Assembly (NCBI GenBank): GCA_008802785.1
Contig: VUYT01000004.1
Location: 248,001 to 312,000 of the forward strand
DNA length: 64,000 nt
Reading direction: 5' to 3'
From: Symmetrospora coprosmae
Lineage: Eukaryota > Basidiomycota > Cystobasidiomycetes > Symmetrosporaceae
This document shows positions 23,531 through 36,000 of the stretch, one piece after another. A program made the translations under genes and the position numbers. The notes under the pieces were generated by a model that did no database searches, was not told where the DNA came from, and saw only the letters and a program-made list of their open reading frames with translations. Every line of letters starts with the position of its first letter. The first letter of the stretch is position 1.

Positions 23531-26500
23531 ATGAGTCCCGCTCGCTCGACCGACATCAGCCACCGTCCGAGGCACTCTCGCAATCCCTCCCGTGCCCATC
23601 CTGCTCCTCAGCACCCTTCCCAGTACTCTGCTGCACCAGCACACCCTTCCTCGTCAATGCCCTCCCCGCTCAACGCCAGCATCAACGGTAGCCGAACCCC
23701 TGGCTTCGGTCGAGTAGCACACACCAGCCCGCAGGAGGGTCGACAGGTGACGACCGACGTCCCACCCAGCAGCTGCAGCACAACAGACAGTGTCTACGAC
23801 AGGAGCAGTAGCACCACTTCGACAGTCTCCCGCTACGCGCCTCGTCGCGCCCCACCATCCGCGGGAAGCAGGCACGGACCGGGACCAGCCTCTTCACACC
23901 TTTCTCCTGCCTCTATTCCATCGTCGAGAGCTATGGTCCTTGCCGCTCACTCGGACGCAGCCACTATTCATCTATACAATGTTCCGCCTCAAGGTGCGTG
24001 TCTGCGCATTGCCTGCTCAGCTTGGCGAGAGGGAGAGGAAGCGAGACCGGATGCATGACTGACATCCTGCATCTACCTTCCCATACAGTCACCGATGGAT
24101 ACATGCTGGATCTGTCTTCCAAATGGGGTGGGTCTCCCCCTATGTCTCCCGACCCTCATTTACCGCTTCCATCTCTTCCGTTGGCTGCCCGCTCTCCGAG
24201 TCCTATTGGTGCAGCAAGCTGACGTCGTCTGCTTCCCCCCTCTGCCACCGCGCCTCCGTACTTCCTTCCTTCCTTTGCACATGACTCGCTTCTTCCGCCA
24301 GGCTCTGTCGCCAGCATCACTCGACAGACGAGCAAGCTCGCACTCTCTGTGGTCGAGATTGTCATTGTCTACCACAGGGACACCGATGCTGCCGAAGCTC
24401 TGCGACACCTCGACGGAGGCGCCCTCTTTGGACACCCGCTGTGAGTAGCTGAGTATGGCAGGTCCATCTGTCGCAAAATGTGCCTGGGCTTACTCTGCCG
24501 GCTCTTCAATGCACAGACGCGCACAGCTCCGTTCAGTCCTGCTCGCCCAGCATCTCGAGTCGTTCCAAAAAGTCCTGTCGCCCCAGGAGATCGCCCAGGC
24601 AGCTGCCGGCGGGCCTCGCAACCTCTACGTCCTGAATCTCTCGCTCGAAATGACCAACCCCGAGCTCGAGCGTCTCTTCTCCGTCTTTGGACAAGTCACC
24701 CACGTCTGCATCATGGCCGTTCTCGACAATCAGGGCAAGAGACGTGCCTTCGTCGACATGGCCGCGGGAGAAGCGGCAAGACAGGCCATCAGCTCGCTCA
24801 ACGGGACGACTGTCCACGGCTACCGTCTCGAGGTGTCCTTTGCTATCGTGCAGCGCTCGGGCGGACCGGTGAGTCTGCCTCTCGCCTCGCCTTTGTGGTT
24901 GTTCAGTACCTCCCGCTCACGTCCTCGCATCCGGTCTCACCAGGTCACCGATTACCCTCCCTCGACCCGCAAGCGAGTCCAGCAGGCCACCCAGCATCTC
25001 GTTCACAACCCAACAGCCAGCGCATCCGCCTTCATCCGCTCGCAGATGGACCCTCCGCCTCAGCAGGATGACCAGACAGGTGCGTGGAGTTAAGCTCGGA
25101 CCGCGTTAGTCACTTCCAACGGAGAGAGGACTTATGGCGGAGCACTTACAGGCTCCATCCACGCTCACGGATCGATGGCGGACGCCCCTCTGCCCTATGG
25201 CCAGGTAAATGCGCACAAGCTTCTGACCCATGCAGATGAGCGGCTGCTGATGCTGGTGTCTTCCACCCCGTCCCATCTCACTGACATCATCATATGCAGG
25301 GTCCCCGCCAGTTGGAGCTGTACGTCTCCAACCTGGACCCCTGCGCGATCCTCGACGACGAAGACCTCGCACGCCTCTTCGGCGAGTATGGCACCGTCCT
25401 GTCAGCTAAGCTCGCTGCAAATGCTGGAACGGGCCAGTCGCTCGGGTACGGAGTCGTCAAGATGAGCTCGTCGCAGGAAGCCGATTTTGCCAGGACGCAA
25501 ATTCAGGGACAAGGTGAGCTGGCTGCATTCTTTGGCCTCAAGAAACCCATCACCGTAAAGGGAGCATACCCTGACGCTCTCCCGTCCCGGCAGTGATGGG
25601 CGGCAAGAGGCTGTCAGTCGACTTTACCCCTCCGATGGGCGCGCCTAGCCTCGATGCAAGTCGCTCTTATCCAGTAGGTCCAAGCTTGTTTCGTCCATAC
25701 AATCTGCTTGCTTTTCGTGCTGACGATGCCATACTGTGTGATGCCACAGCACCGTCCAGCTCAGTACAGCGGCCATTTCGGCACGCCTGTTCTCTCGCCT
25801 GACACCGGCTCAAGCTACCATAACAGCCCCATCAGCGGCATGCACCCCTCTCCCTTCGTTGGTCCCATGACGCCGCACCTATCTGCGCCTGTGCAGGCAC
25901 ACCAGCCCTCTGTCAGCATCCACGGCAGCTACATGCCCGAGCTCAGCAGCGGAAGGAATGGACTCGGTCTCTACGATGGTGACGGCAAGGGCTTCGCATT
26001 GGGTACGAACGGCAGCTACGGCTACCCGAGTGCGTCTGGACAGGCCCAGCATCCTTCGTACCAGCAGGCTCATCCGTACTACCGGCACCCGAACTCAGCG
26101 GTCCCTTACTTCATGGGCAGCCCGGCCGTCAATGGCAACGTCAACGCTAGTGCCTACGCCGTTCCTCAAGCGCCACCGCAGCACCCGACCTCTCTACCTG
26201 CCTTTGCGCCGGCCGACAACTCGCATGATCAGTCATCACTGGGAAGCACGGACTATAGCACGGACCACAACCGACAGCCGAGCATCGAGACTGTCGCGTC
26301 GTCGGCTGCTCCTAGCTCTGGGCGCGGCAGCCTCGGACTCGACATCAAAGTCGAGGACATCTCCTCTCCTCGCTCGCTTCGACATGCAGACCGAGGTCGA
26401 GTCGAGAGCAGCGGGACCAGCCACAACAGCAGCGGAAGGGCGTCGCCCAGCTTAATGACGATGGGTATCGCCAGCTCCTTGCCCGGCAGATTCTCGGTGC

Positions 26501-26866
26501 GCTTTTCGGCCTCCCCTTCCGCAGCGACCGACTCCCTCCCTTCGTCGCCTGCTGGCTCCACCTCTGTACTGCGCGTCCGATCAAGCTCGTCCGAGGGATA
26601 CCTCCCGCTTTCGACAAGCTCGCCTAAAGGCAGCAAGTCCGCTTTGCTGGTAAGCGCAGTACTCCGGCAGCAGAATTGGAAGCGTGGCTTGCTGACCCCG
26701 TTTCTCGGCGATGATGCAGAATGACATCGCAAGCCTCCCTAGGATCGGAGAGAACAGCCCAGTCTCCGCTTCTGCAACGATGGGAACTCGAACATCGACC
26801 CGTGGACTGGGCCGCACCGCTAGCGCGGGCAACACCATCTTTGGCGCCGCTAGGAGCCAGCACTAG
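23531..26866 (+). CDS. RNA-binding protein with two clear RRMs and a degenerate third (840 aa)
   Basis: Ten exons: 23531-23993, 24089-24127, 24302-24440, 24517-24868, 24944-25079, 25152-25204, 25300-25513, 25594-25673, 25750-26649 and 26720-26866. RRM-like region 1 (about 145-215) is degenerate: TIHLYNVPPQG, then VVEIVIVYHRDTDAAEALRH. RRM 2 has NLYVLNLSLEMTNPELERLF and RRAFVDMAAGEAARQAI. RRM 3 has QLELYVSNLDPCAILDDEDL and GYGVVKMSSSQEADFA. The 300-residue C-terminal part is disordered, rich in Ser, Gly, Pro and Tyr/His (QAHPYYRHPNSAVPYF). Organisation resembles fungal post-transcriptional regulators, but I cannot name an ortholog. Exons of 39 and 53 nt fit the splice phases exactly. Confidence 0.85.
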
Positions 26867-27636
26867 GGCCAGGCGACCATGGCAGACACAGCCTTTGCTA
26901 TACAACCGCGCTCGAAGCTCCTACGACCTAGACAACATCGCAGCAACCCTATCTCGCAAGATCAACTGTAATACCGCACAACAGAGGCAATTCACGATCT
27001 CGCCGCCACGCCTGGGGCGCAACCTTGTCCCACGACTCCGAACTTCTGCAGGGAGCTGCTTCTTTCACCACCGACAGCTTCTAGAAACGGCATCCTCGAA
27101 GCCCAAAGACGACACTTAGGCTCCTTCTTTTTCGTGTCTTGTACCATCAATCTCTTTCCCCTTTTCTCGTAGCTCGGCAGGTGTATCCGCTTCCGCCATC
27201 TTCGAAATTTCTACCTTGTCCTTACTTCCCGTTGTTAGCCGCTTAGACTGAAATGCGAGGGCGATGCTGTATCGTTAGATCACGTACATTCTTACTGCGT
27301 CTGCTGCATCAACATGCAAGAGGTACGGCGCCATGGGATACGTACAAGAGAATATCTCGGAAGAAGCATAGTTCCGGAGGAGCCTGCACAACCTCTAGAC
27401 AACATCGTACCTTTCCTACAGCTCCCACATTCACACAGCCAATCCAACGTACCTTCCCGACGTACCACCGTTTACAGCCTGCTGCTTTGTACATCCTGCG
27501 TGACGAATCAACCATCAGCACAAGTGCGTATCAGCGATAATTTCAACAACGGCGCTCACCTCTTGCATCCCGCGCCCTCGCATACGTGCGAGAGACTTCT
27601 TGCAGTCCATGTACTAAGGGAGCCTGTCTTGATCTC
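26867..27636. other. Convergent intergenic region
   Basis: 770 bp between the stop of the RRM gene (plus) and the stop of the membrane-protein gene (minus), so it holds two 3' regions and no promoter is required. Composition is somewhat more AT-rich than its surroundings near 27120-27200 (TTCTTTTTCGTG, ATTTCTACC). Short open frames have no conserved features. Confidence 0.5.
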
Positions 27637-28550
27637 CTAGAGCTTGGCTTTCAGATGGACGTGGTTGTCCTCTGCCTCTCGGGAAGCCTGCCTTACTCCG
27701 TCGCCGTCAATGCCGTCCTGACCCGCATCCGGCCTTGCCACGGCAGCGACAGCCTGCTTGACCTCGTCCAGCGAGTGTGCAGACAGCGTGCGCAGCATAG
27801 CGCGTGCGAGTGATGGAGAGGAAGCGGCGAGTGCCGGAGCGAAGACGCCGAGGAGGCTGTGCGCTTCGAGCGCCTTCCAGAGCAGCCTGAAGCGGGCAAT
27901 GACACTTGCCCGCTGTCTTTTCTGTTGTGCAGTCGGCTTTGTGCTGGTTGCGGATAGATGGGGGCTTAAAGAGGGGGTTGCTCGCCGGGAAGCAGTGTAA
28001 GGAGGACTCGGTCGGCCTCCTTCGAGGCATGTATATCGTCGACCGCGCTGAGCTCGGGTGCATTGCTCCCGGTACCGCTGACTAGCTCGATGCCGGGCAT
28101 AGGTTCGCGGGCGAAGGCATAGTCGCGCGTGAGGATGTACCACAGGACGACAGACAGCACGGCGGCCATGAACGGTCTGTCGAGAGGGTTGGAGGAACTT
28201 GCGAAAGGTGAGGACGAACAGCAAGAGGCCCGCAAGCGAGAGAGGAGGGAAGCGGATCGGACGCAGCAAAGAGATACCCGCAATGAGAAGGAAGAAAAGG
28301 ATGCGTTCCATCCCGCCGTCGTCATGGGCTGACAAAGCCCCACACGCGCTGAACGGCGCTGACCGAACTGACGATGGTCTAATGCCGATCCGGAGATGCC
28401 AGCGAGCTCAGCGGTCAAATCGATGAGGGCTTCGCGCAGCTTCGCGAGTCTTCGGAGGCGAAACGGAGGTGCCCATATACATGAGATGAGCACGGGTGGC
28501 ATGAGCGGGAGGAGGGACACGCAGTGAAGGAGGTACTTATGGAGAAGCAA
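27637..28550 (-). CDS. Predicted multi-pass membrane protein, 5' exon unresolved
   Basis: Four exons fit on the minus strand: 28535-28373, 28328-28220, 28176-28008 and 27912-27637, all phase-consistent. They encode three hydrophobic segments (LLHCVSLLPLMPPVLISCIW, ILFFLLIAGISLLRPIRF, FMAAVLSVVLWYILTRDYAF), a polar loop and a C-terminal helical part (RFRLLWKALEAHSLLGVFAP, SLDEVKQAVAAVA). Two introns are very short (43-44 nt) and the last donor is a weak GTCCTC. An upstream exon is needed for the start; a short frame beginning near 28853 (MAKIE) is one candidate but I could not connect it. I do not recognise the family. Confidence 0.5.
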
Positions 28551-29198
28551 GAGAACAGCGTCAGTTAGGGAGTTAGGGTGAGATGTAGCCCCTCGTTTCG
28601 GTTGCCGTCAGGCTTGGAGGTCGGAGCCGGCCGCAAGTCGGTGCAGGCCGGGTATCGTCTCGCAGAGCTATCTTTGACATTCGCAGCCGCTCGTAATCAG
28701 CTTGCCGCATCTTGCCGGAAGCGAGATGAACTGCCGAGTCGAAGTCGGATGTTCGCCAGCTGCCCAGAATGCAGTTCAGTGCAGAGGAAACGCGCGAACC
28801 GGCCAGGCTGCGACGGCACGCGTGCCTCATCATTCATATACCTCAATCTTGGCCATGTCAGTCCCCTCTGCTATGCAATTTGCCCTTGTCCATTGGCCGT
28901 CTCCGTGTGCCGCTGAACGCGTCCTGCAGCTGACCGCAAAGGCGAAATTTCTCCTTGCCCGAGTCTCATCTGCTCACGCGCGCGGGCGGGGGTTTACCGA
29001 AGCGCTTGACCCGGTACCACGCAGCAGGAGGAGGAGAATGGCCATTGCAGAAGGACAACAGCAGCAATAGCGACAGCGATAGCGATAGCAGCATCGTACA
29101 CTGCAGCACTCGAAGAGTAGACGTCAAGTACAATTTTCCTCTGAAGCCGACTCCTGCGCGCGCGACTGCACGCTTTTCGAAAATCCCTGTCTGTCTAG
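28551..29198. other. Divergent intergenic region with a GCGATA repeat
   Basis: About 650 bp between the membrane-protein gene (minus) and ADE4 (plus). It probably contains the first exon of the former. A short degenerate AGCGATAGCGAT repeat occurs at about 29062-29090, roughly 110 bp before the ADE4 start codon. Confidence 0.45.
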
Positions 29199-31387
29199 AT
29201 GTGTAAGCCGCAAGATGGTGCACAGTCGGCGAGGAGCATGGACAGCAGTCTCAATTTGACGACGTTTGCTCGCAGGCGGCATCATTGCACTGCTCCTGGG
29301 CGAGCTCGGCGTGCACCAGGCAGCCGGGCCAGAGCTCTACGAAGGTCTCGGGCTGCTCCAGCACAGAGGGCAAGATGCCTGTGGTATCGTCACCTGCGGC
29401 CCGAAAGGACGCTTCTACCAGATGAAGGGCAACGGCATGGTCAGGGACGTCTTTGACCCGTCTGCTATCGGAAGCCTTGTCGGGAGCATGGGCATTGGGC
29501 ACGGTGAGGGGGATCTCCCTCATGTTCTGCTGGAAGCAAGAGGCTTTGACGCTCATACTCGCCATTGCTACTGCTGCAGCACGCTATCCTACTGCCGGAA
29601 CGAGTCTCGCCTCAGAAGCGCAGCCTTTCTATGTGAACTCTCCGTATGGCATCGTCCTCAGCCATGTGAGTCTGCATGCTGCCGCCACTCTCGCGCTTGG
29701 ATATTGACCGAACGAACGCCAACACCCACACCAGAATGGCAACCTCATCAATACGCCCCATCTCCGCTACTACCTCGACCACTACGCACACCGGCACATC
29801 AACACCGACAGCGACTCGGAGCTTCTCCTCAACATCCTCGCCGACAACCTGCAAAAGACGGGCAAGTTCCGTATTGACCAGGACGACATCTTCCGCGCTG
29901 TCGGCGAGCTCTTGCGGCATTGCCACGGCGCGTACGCGTGTACCGCCATGCTCGCTGGGTTCGGCATCATGGCCTTCCGCGACCCGAACGGCATCCGACC
30001 TCTCGGCTACGGACGCCGCCGCTCCTCGAACGGCAAGGACTGGGATTATGCCATTGCATCTGAAAGCGTCGTGATTGACGCGCTGGGCTTCTCGGACTGG
30101 ACCGACGTCCAGCCGGGCGAGTGCATCATCATCACCACAAAGGGCGCCATCTCCAAGCGCCAGGTCGTGCCCAAGCGCACGTTTGCACCCGACATCTTCG
30201 AATACGTCTACTTTGCCCGACCAGACTCGGTCATGGACGGTATCTCGGTCTATAGCGCCCGGATGGCGATGGGCGAGGCGCTCGCTGCCGAGATCCAGCG
30301 CCGCGTCAAGCTCGCCAACCTCGAGGTCGACGTCGTCATCCCCGTGCCCGATACGAGCCGAGTCGCTGCCCTCCAAGCCGCACAGACGATGGGCGTACCC
30401 TATCGTGAGGGCTTCTGCAAGAACAGATACGTCGGGAGGACTTTCATCATGCCGGGACAGAGCATGAGGAGGAAGAACGTCCGGAGGAAACTCAACGCGA
30501 TGACGCAGGAGTTCGCCGGCAAGACTGTGCTGCTTGTTGATGGTGGGCTCTGACCGTTTGCGATAGGCGGTCCACTATTAGCCCCTATTCTGACAGCTTT
30601 CCCTCCTCGCACAGACTCGATTGTCCGCGGAACGACATCAAAAGAGATCATTCAGATGGCACGCGATGCCGGAGCCAAGAAAGTCATCATGGCCTCGTGC
30701 GCGCCGCCCATCCGCTACCCGAACGTGTACGGGATCGACATGCCTTCGCGGCAGGAGCTGGTCGCGTACGACCGAACGGAAGAGGAGATTGCCGCGTACA
30801 TCGGGGCGGACCTGATTGTGTTCCAGACGCTCGACGCGCTCATCGAGTCGTGCCGGCAATTCAACCCGGCCATCGAGACGTTCGACTGCTCCGTCTTTAC
30901 CGGCGAGTACATCACGGGAGGCGTCGACGAGGAGTACCTCAACCACATCCACTCCCTGCGTGAGGATAGCGCAAAGGCGAAGAAGAAGTCCCAGAATGGC
31001 GGCAAGGCGACCGCGCCTGAACACGGCGCTGAAGGATGGCGCTCGCAGACTCCGCTTGCGGGAGAGAAGGGCGCACGTCAGCCGAACGGGCATGCCAACG
31101 GCGCAAATGAGGACGAGGAAGAGGGCCAGAGCTGCTCTGGGCCAATGAATGGTGCGGATGCCATCGGCCTTTACAACGAGCCCCTGCTGTCGCGCAGACA
31201 CTCGCCGTCCCGTGCAAGCGGCGGGCAAGTCGGCCTATCGAACTCGTTTTATGCCGGCATCTCCGAGATGGACATCAACGAGACGGCGGAGACGGTCGCA
31301 GCGAGTGAAGATCTGGGTGTTTCGGAAGGTGCGAATGCAGTTGCTGGTGGAGCGGGTGCATCTGCTAATTCCGGTGCAGCGAAATGA
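29199..31387 (+). CDS. ADE4: Amidophosphoribosyltransferase (PRPP amidotransferase)
   Basis: First committed enzyme of de novo purine synthesis, making 5-phosphoribosylamine from PRPP and glutamine. Five exons: 29199-29202, 29276-29503, 29580-29665, 29735-30542 and 30615-31387, 632 residues. Exon 1 is only ATG plus T; splicing restores [13 protein letters not shown], whose Cys2 is the N-terminal nucleophile of class II glutamine amidotransferases. [31 protein letters not shown] and LSHNGNLINT complete the glutaminase domain. The PRPP site [17 protein letters not shown] spans the last intron. [16 protein letters not shown] and NRYVGRTFI are family blocks. The C-terminal 130 residues are a polar, Lys/Gly/Ala-rich extension beyond the usual end. 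No other start would give the essential Cys2. Confidence 0.96.
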
Positions 31388-31632
31388 TCGTAGCCACCTG
31401 ACTGTATAGCAGCTCTTGCTTTCGTCTAGACTTGTGCCTGTTGTCATTTCCAATCCTGATTCACTGCAATTCAGCTTGATACAAAATACACAGGGCCTAC
31501 GCATCGACATGCAAGCCTCAATGAAGACTGATGGGATGTTTGATCCTGAACGCGCTCGATAATTGAGAATCACTTTATCTTGATGGCAACAACACACGCA
31601 TGATGATCGCTACATGGTGTCCTCCTCAAAGC

Positions 31633-32345
31633 TTAGAGGGCGTCCTCGTCCGACATTGCCCCTTCCTCCTCATCGATGGTCCTCCGCCCAACAGCTTCGG
31701 CCATGTCCTCCCCTCCCGCACTCGCCTGCGTCCCACTTTTGCCCTTTGCCTGACCCAGGCGCTGCCTGATGAGCGTGTTGATAGCGGCCTGCGTCTTTGG
31801 CTTGAGCTTCTCCAACCGCTTGTCGAGATCGCGGCGCAGGTCCCAGTTGGGCTTCTTGGGCTGGATGTTGAACAGGTCCAGCTCCTGCTTGCGGCGCTCC
31901 TCGTCCGCCTGAAGTGCCTCGCGAATGACGTCCCGCGTTGCGCTCTCGACTGTCTCGGCTTCGTCGACGGCCTTGACGTGCCGCCGTGCTTGGCCGGTCG
32001 AAGGGTCGTATGAGCGGAATTTGAACTCGGTTCTGCGGACGGGAGCAAATGGCATGGATGAGTATACGGCGTGAGGTTTGAGGACAGTCGTGCATAGATG
32101 AGCAACGCACCTCGCTACCTTTGCCTCTGGCTCTGTCTCGGTAGCCGCCTGCGCTCCCTCTGCAATAGATGCGCCTTCCGCTTTGCGCTTCCTGTGATGG
32201 GAATGGCAACGGCAAGCAGAAAAGCAGGGCAAGACATGAGTATGAGCTGCATACTGTTTGCATCATCTCTAGACTACAGTACAACGCACCTCAATGCTAG
32301 CAGCTTCTCCTTACGCGCCGCAGCGGCATCCTCGAGCGAGCTCAT
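31633..32345 (-). CDS. cwf18: Spliceosome-associated protein Cwf18/CCDC12
   Basis: Small coiled-coil factor of the Prp19/NTC-related spliceosome. Three exons on the minus strand: 32345-32290, 32191-32111 and 32032-31633, 178 residues. It begins MSSLEDAAAARKEKLLALRK, the usual N-terminal helix. The family block LDLFNIQPKKPNWDLRRDLD then LEKLKPKTQAAINTLIR is unmistakable, with TEFKFRSYDP upstream of it. The tail is acidic. The next gene to the right, EF-3, is on the same strand 674 bp away. Confidence 0.93.
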
Positions 32346-33019
32346 CCTGGTGGCCGGCGCACAGCAGAGAGCGGAACGTCAGCGCAAGCTCAGCGCCAAC
32401 GGGAGCGGTGGTGCGTAGACGAGGTAGTGGGAAGGAGAGTGTGCGTGTAGGTGCTCATGTTAACTATGACTTCTTTTTAAAAAGGTCTGCAACGGCCCCT
32501 CGGTTTTCTGAAAACTTTGGTTTGGGATAGCCTCGAGAGTAGCGGTTCTAATGCTTGGAGATATTATAATCCTTGCAGTGTGTGTAGATGGAGTGGGGAT
32601 AGGATGTGTACTGCTTGCTGTCGAGCTCACTCACCTTGTTGCGTCTATCGCCTGTTGTCCTTGCTGGGAGCGGAGGAGAAGGGCAAGGGGTAGGGGAGGC
32701 CGCAACTTCGGCGAGCCTGGGTGATCGGGGGCAAAGTCCAGAGGGAGGTCCTCCTGGCACGCCATCGGACCGCAAGGCACGACAACATATTAGACAGGTA
32801 CTAAGCCATGTTTTTGCATTCATGTACTCTTGTGCAATTGACAAACAGCTATATCCATTCGACTGTGTTTGATAAGCTCTGCATTGCACGGATGAGGCAG
32901 CCAACATGCAAATCCGTCTAAGGTGTACCAAATGCGAGAAATCCGAGATAAGAATACAATGGCATGTGTAACGACGTGTAGCGTGAGAGGGTGGGAGTCC
33001 AGGAAGAAGGAGTGGAAGC
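32346..33019. other. Intergenic region between CWF18 and the EF-3 3' end
   Basis: 674 bp, both neighbours on the minus strand. It must hold the CWF18 promoter and the EF-3 3' untranslated region. An AT-rich patch lies at 32460-32520 (TTCTTTTTAAAAAGG). No gene or RNA was recognised. Confidence 0.5.
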
Positions 33020-36000
33020 TTATAGCTCGTCCTCGTCGGTGAAGACCTCCTCGCCACGCTTGCGGCGCTGTCAAGAGCAACGAAGACAATTAGCACAGAT
33101 TGGCAACGGTGCAGTCACCAGTTCGGAGAACGAACCGCCATTCGCTCTTTCTTCTTCTTGCGTGCCTCTGCGCTTGTAAGCTTCTTGACCTTCTTGGCCT
33201 GAGGAAGAGAAGGCAAAAGAGCAAAGTCAGCCGAAGTTCTCTATGACGAAATCCACCTGTCTCGAGTTTGAAAAGCCCGTCTGGCAAGACCAACAGATTC
33301 GAGCTTGTTCCCCATAGCATCGAACTTGTCTTCCTCGTCTTCTTTGCCCTGGTCGATACGGGGTCCGGAGCCCTGGCCCTCAACCCAGTTGTGGCCAGAC
33401 GCCACAAGGTAACCGTCCTTCATAGCCCAGATTTCCTTGCAGATGCTCTCGGAGAACTCTCGGGAGTGCGTGCTGTGTGTAGTCGAGAAGGCATCAGCAT
33501 TTTCGTTGATGTTATTTCGAAGTCGGTGGTGGCAAAATCCGATGTCCGGCGGGACGAGAAGAGTGGAAAACTCACATGACTAGGACACCACCCTCGAAGT
33601 CCTGCAGCGACTTGATGAGTGCGGCAAGCGACTCTCGGTCGAGGTAGTTCGTCGGCTCGTCGAGAATGACGACGTGCGGACGACGCCATGTGGCGGCGGC
33701 GAGGACGACCTTGACCTTCTGTCCACCGGAGAGACCACGCATGGTGTTGTGGGTGACGAACTCGGCCTCGAGACCAAAGTCGGCCATGTGCTGCTCGATC
33801 TCCTTTCGGACGAGCGGTCGGAGCAGACCAAGGCGCTGAGCCTCTCGAGTGTCGATCTCGAGAATCTTCTTCTCGAAACCTCGCTTCATGAGCTCGTCTC
33901 GCGACATCCAGATGTTCTCGGACGACGAGAGCGCCTTGAACGAGATCTCGTACTCGTACGACTGCTTGAGCTTCTTTCGGGCGACCAGCTCGTCAATGAC
34001 GCGCTTGACACCCTCGACGACAACGATACCACCCTGCTTCATCTTCTCGGCCTCCTCAGCAGAGATCTTGCGCGTGTCCTTGTTGAGCTCCTCAATGTCC
34101 TCTCCGGTCTGGTACCGCTGGAGAAGGTACTCGAGCGGCGTCTTGTCGAGGTGGTGGTCAATGTGGTGGAAGGCGTGCTGGGCGACGTAGCCAATGACCA
34201 AGTTCGGGTGCTTCCAGACCTCTCCCTGCTGTGCCTCGGTCTCTCCGACAAGGAGCTTGACGAGGGTCGACTTGCCGGAACCGTTGGGTCCGAGAACGGC
34301 GACTCGCGACGAGAGCGAGACCTGGAGGGTGATGTCGTAGAGCTGGGGTGCGGGCGAGCCAGGGTACTGGAAGCCGACCTTTCGCATCTTGAGCAGCGAC
34401 TTCTCCTTGGTCTTGACACCCTCGAGAAGAGGGGGCTCGGGGAACTTGAACTGGTAGTCCTCGGCCGGGTCGAGCTCGTAGTAGGCACGGGCAGACGGGA
34501 CGGCCTTGACGAAGGCCTCGAGATTACCGCGGTAGCGCTTAACCTTGAATCGGTCGAGGTGGAGAATGTCGGTGACGGTTCGGTTGAGGAAGTCAGAGTC
34601 GTGCGAGACAATGATGGAAGTGCAGGTGGTGAGCGAGGTGAGGTAGTTGATGAGCCACGTGACGTTGAGGACATCCAAGTGGTTCGTGGGCTCGTCGAGG
34701 AGGAGAATGTCGGCCTTGAAGAGAATGGCTCGGGCAAGCGCGAGCTTCATCTTCCAGCCTCCAGAGAGCGAGCCAATCGAGTGCTGCTGCCTCTCCGTGG
34801 AGAAACCGACAGTCTCGAGGGTCTCGGCGACCTCAGCCTTCTCAGCCTGGATACGCTTGTCCGAAAGGATGAAGTTGAGAATGGTGGTGTCCTCCTCGGA
34901 TCCGTCGATGTCGTGCTCGACGTAGAAGGTTCGGACCTCTTCCGGCGACGGGAAGCCCTCGACCTGACCGTTCTGGATGGCACGCATGAGCGTAGACTTG
35001 CCGGAACCGTTTCGGCCACAGAGGCCGTAGCGGTGACCTCGCTTGAGGCGGAGAGTGGCGGTGTTCAGGAGAATCTTGGCACCGTACGCAAGCGAGAAGG
35101 TACAGTTGCAAAGATCCTCTCCCTCCTCGTCGTCCTCGTTGGCCTCGACCTCGGCTCCGGCCTCCTTTGCGGACTTCTCGAGGATGTCTCGGACGATCGG
35201 CTGCGCCTTGGATGCCTCGGGGACACCGAGGTTGATGTAAGGGACGAGAGCAGTCTCCCACTCGACGAGCTCGTAGTTGCGGGCGTTGAGCAGGTTGGCG
35301 ACAATGGTAGAGATGTAGTGGATGAGGGGCGACTCCTTGGTCATTGCGGTCTGCGAGACGGCCTGGCACGCCTTGAGGACATAGGCGGTAACATCCTCGG
35401 GCTTGGTGACTCGCTCAGCGGGGATCTCGGATCCGTCACCCTCGATCTTTCCGACCTCGCGGAGAGTCTTGATGGCCTTGCCAACGACACCTCGCGCCTC
35501 TGGGTCGGCAACGGTGTCCTCGATCTTGATGAGCTTGGGGAGCAGGTTGGGAAGGAAAGGTCGGACGGTGTGCTCGTTGTCGACAAGCTTGGCCATGTTG
35601 TCCTGTACACAAGCACCAGATGATTAGCCGAAGCCCTGCCAAATCATGCTTCCACGTCAAGAACGCACCGTGATGACGGCAATCTTACGCCTGGTAGCGG
35701 TAAGACGCTCGTCGAGACCTCGGGAGAGCAGAGGAACCATCAGAGAGAGGGTAGGCGAGTCGACCTCGGAGACGAAGGTGGTGGCAGCGAGGAGCTGAAT
35801 CGTCTTTACGGTCTCCTCAACAGGGTTCTCGAGCGCCTTGAGGAGGGCGGGGATGAACTTCTCGATATCCTTGTTGACGACGAGCGAAGTCGTCGTCTTG
35901 AGCGTGGCACGGGCAGCCTTCTTGACGTCGGCCTTGGTGTCCCAGATGGCACCACCGAGGACGGGAATGGAGACGGGAGTGGCACGGGCCATCTGTGCGG

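Noticed and set aside
33674-35623. A 649-codon open frame on the plus strand, antisense to EF-3
   Set aside because: It lies exactly opposite the strongly biased EF-3 coding exon. Avoidance of codons whose reverse complement is a stop leaves the opposite strand open. Its product is low-complexity Leu/Asp/Val/Glu sequence without a domain.
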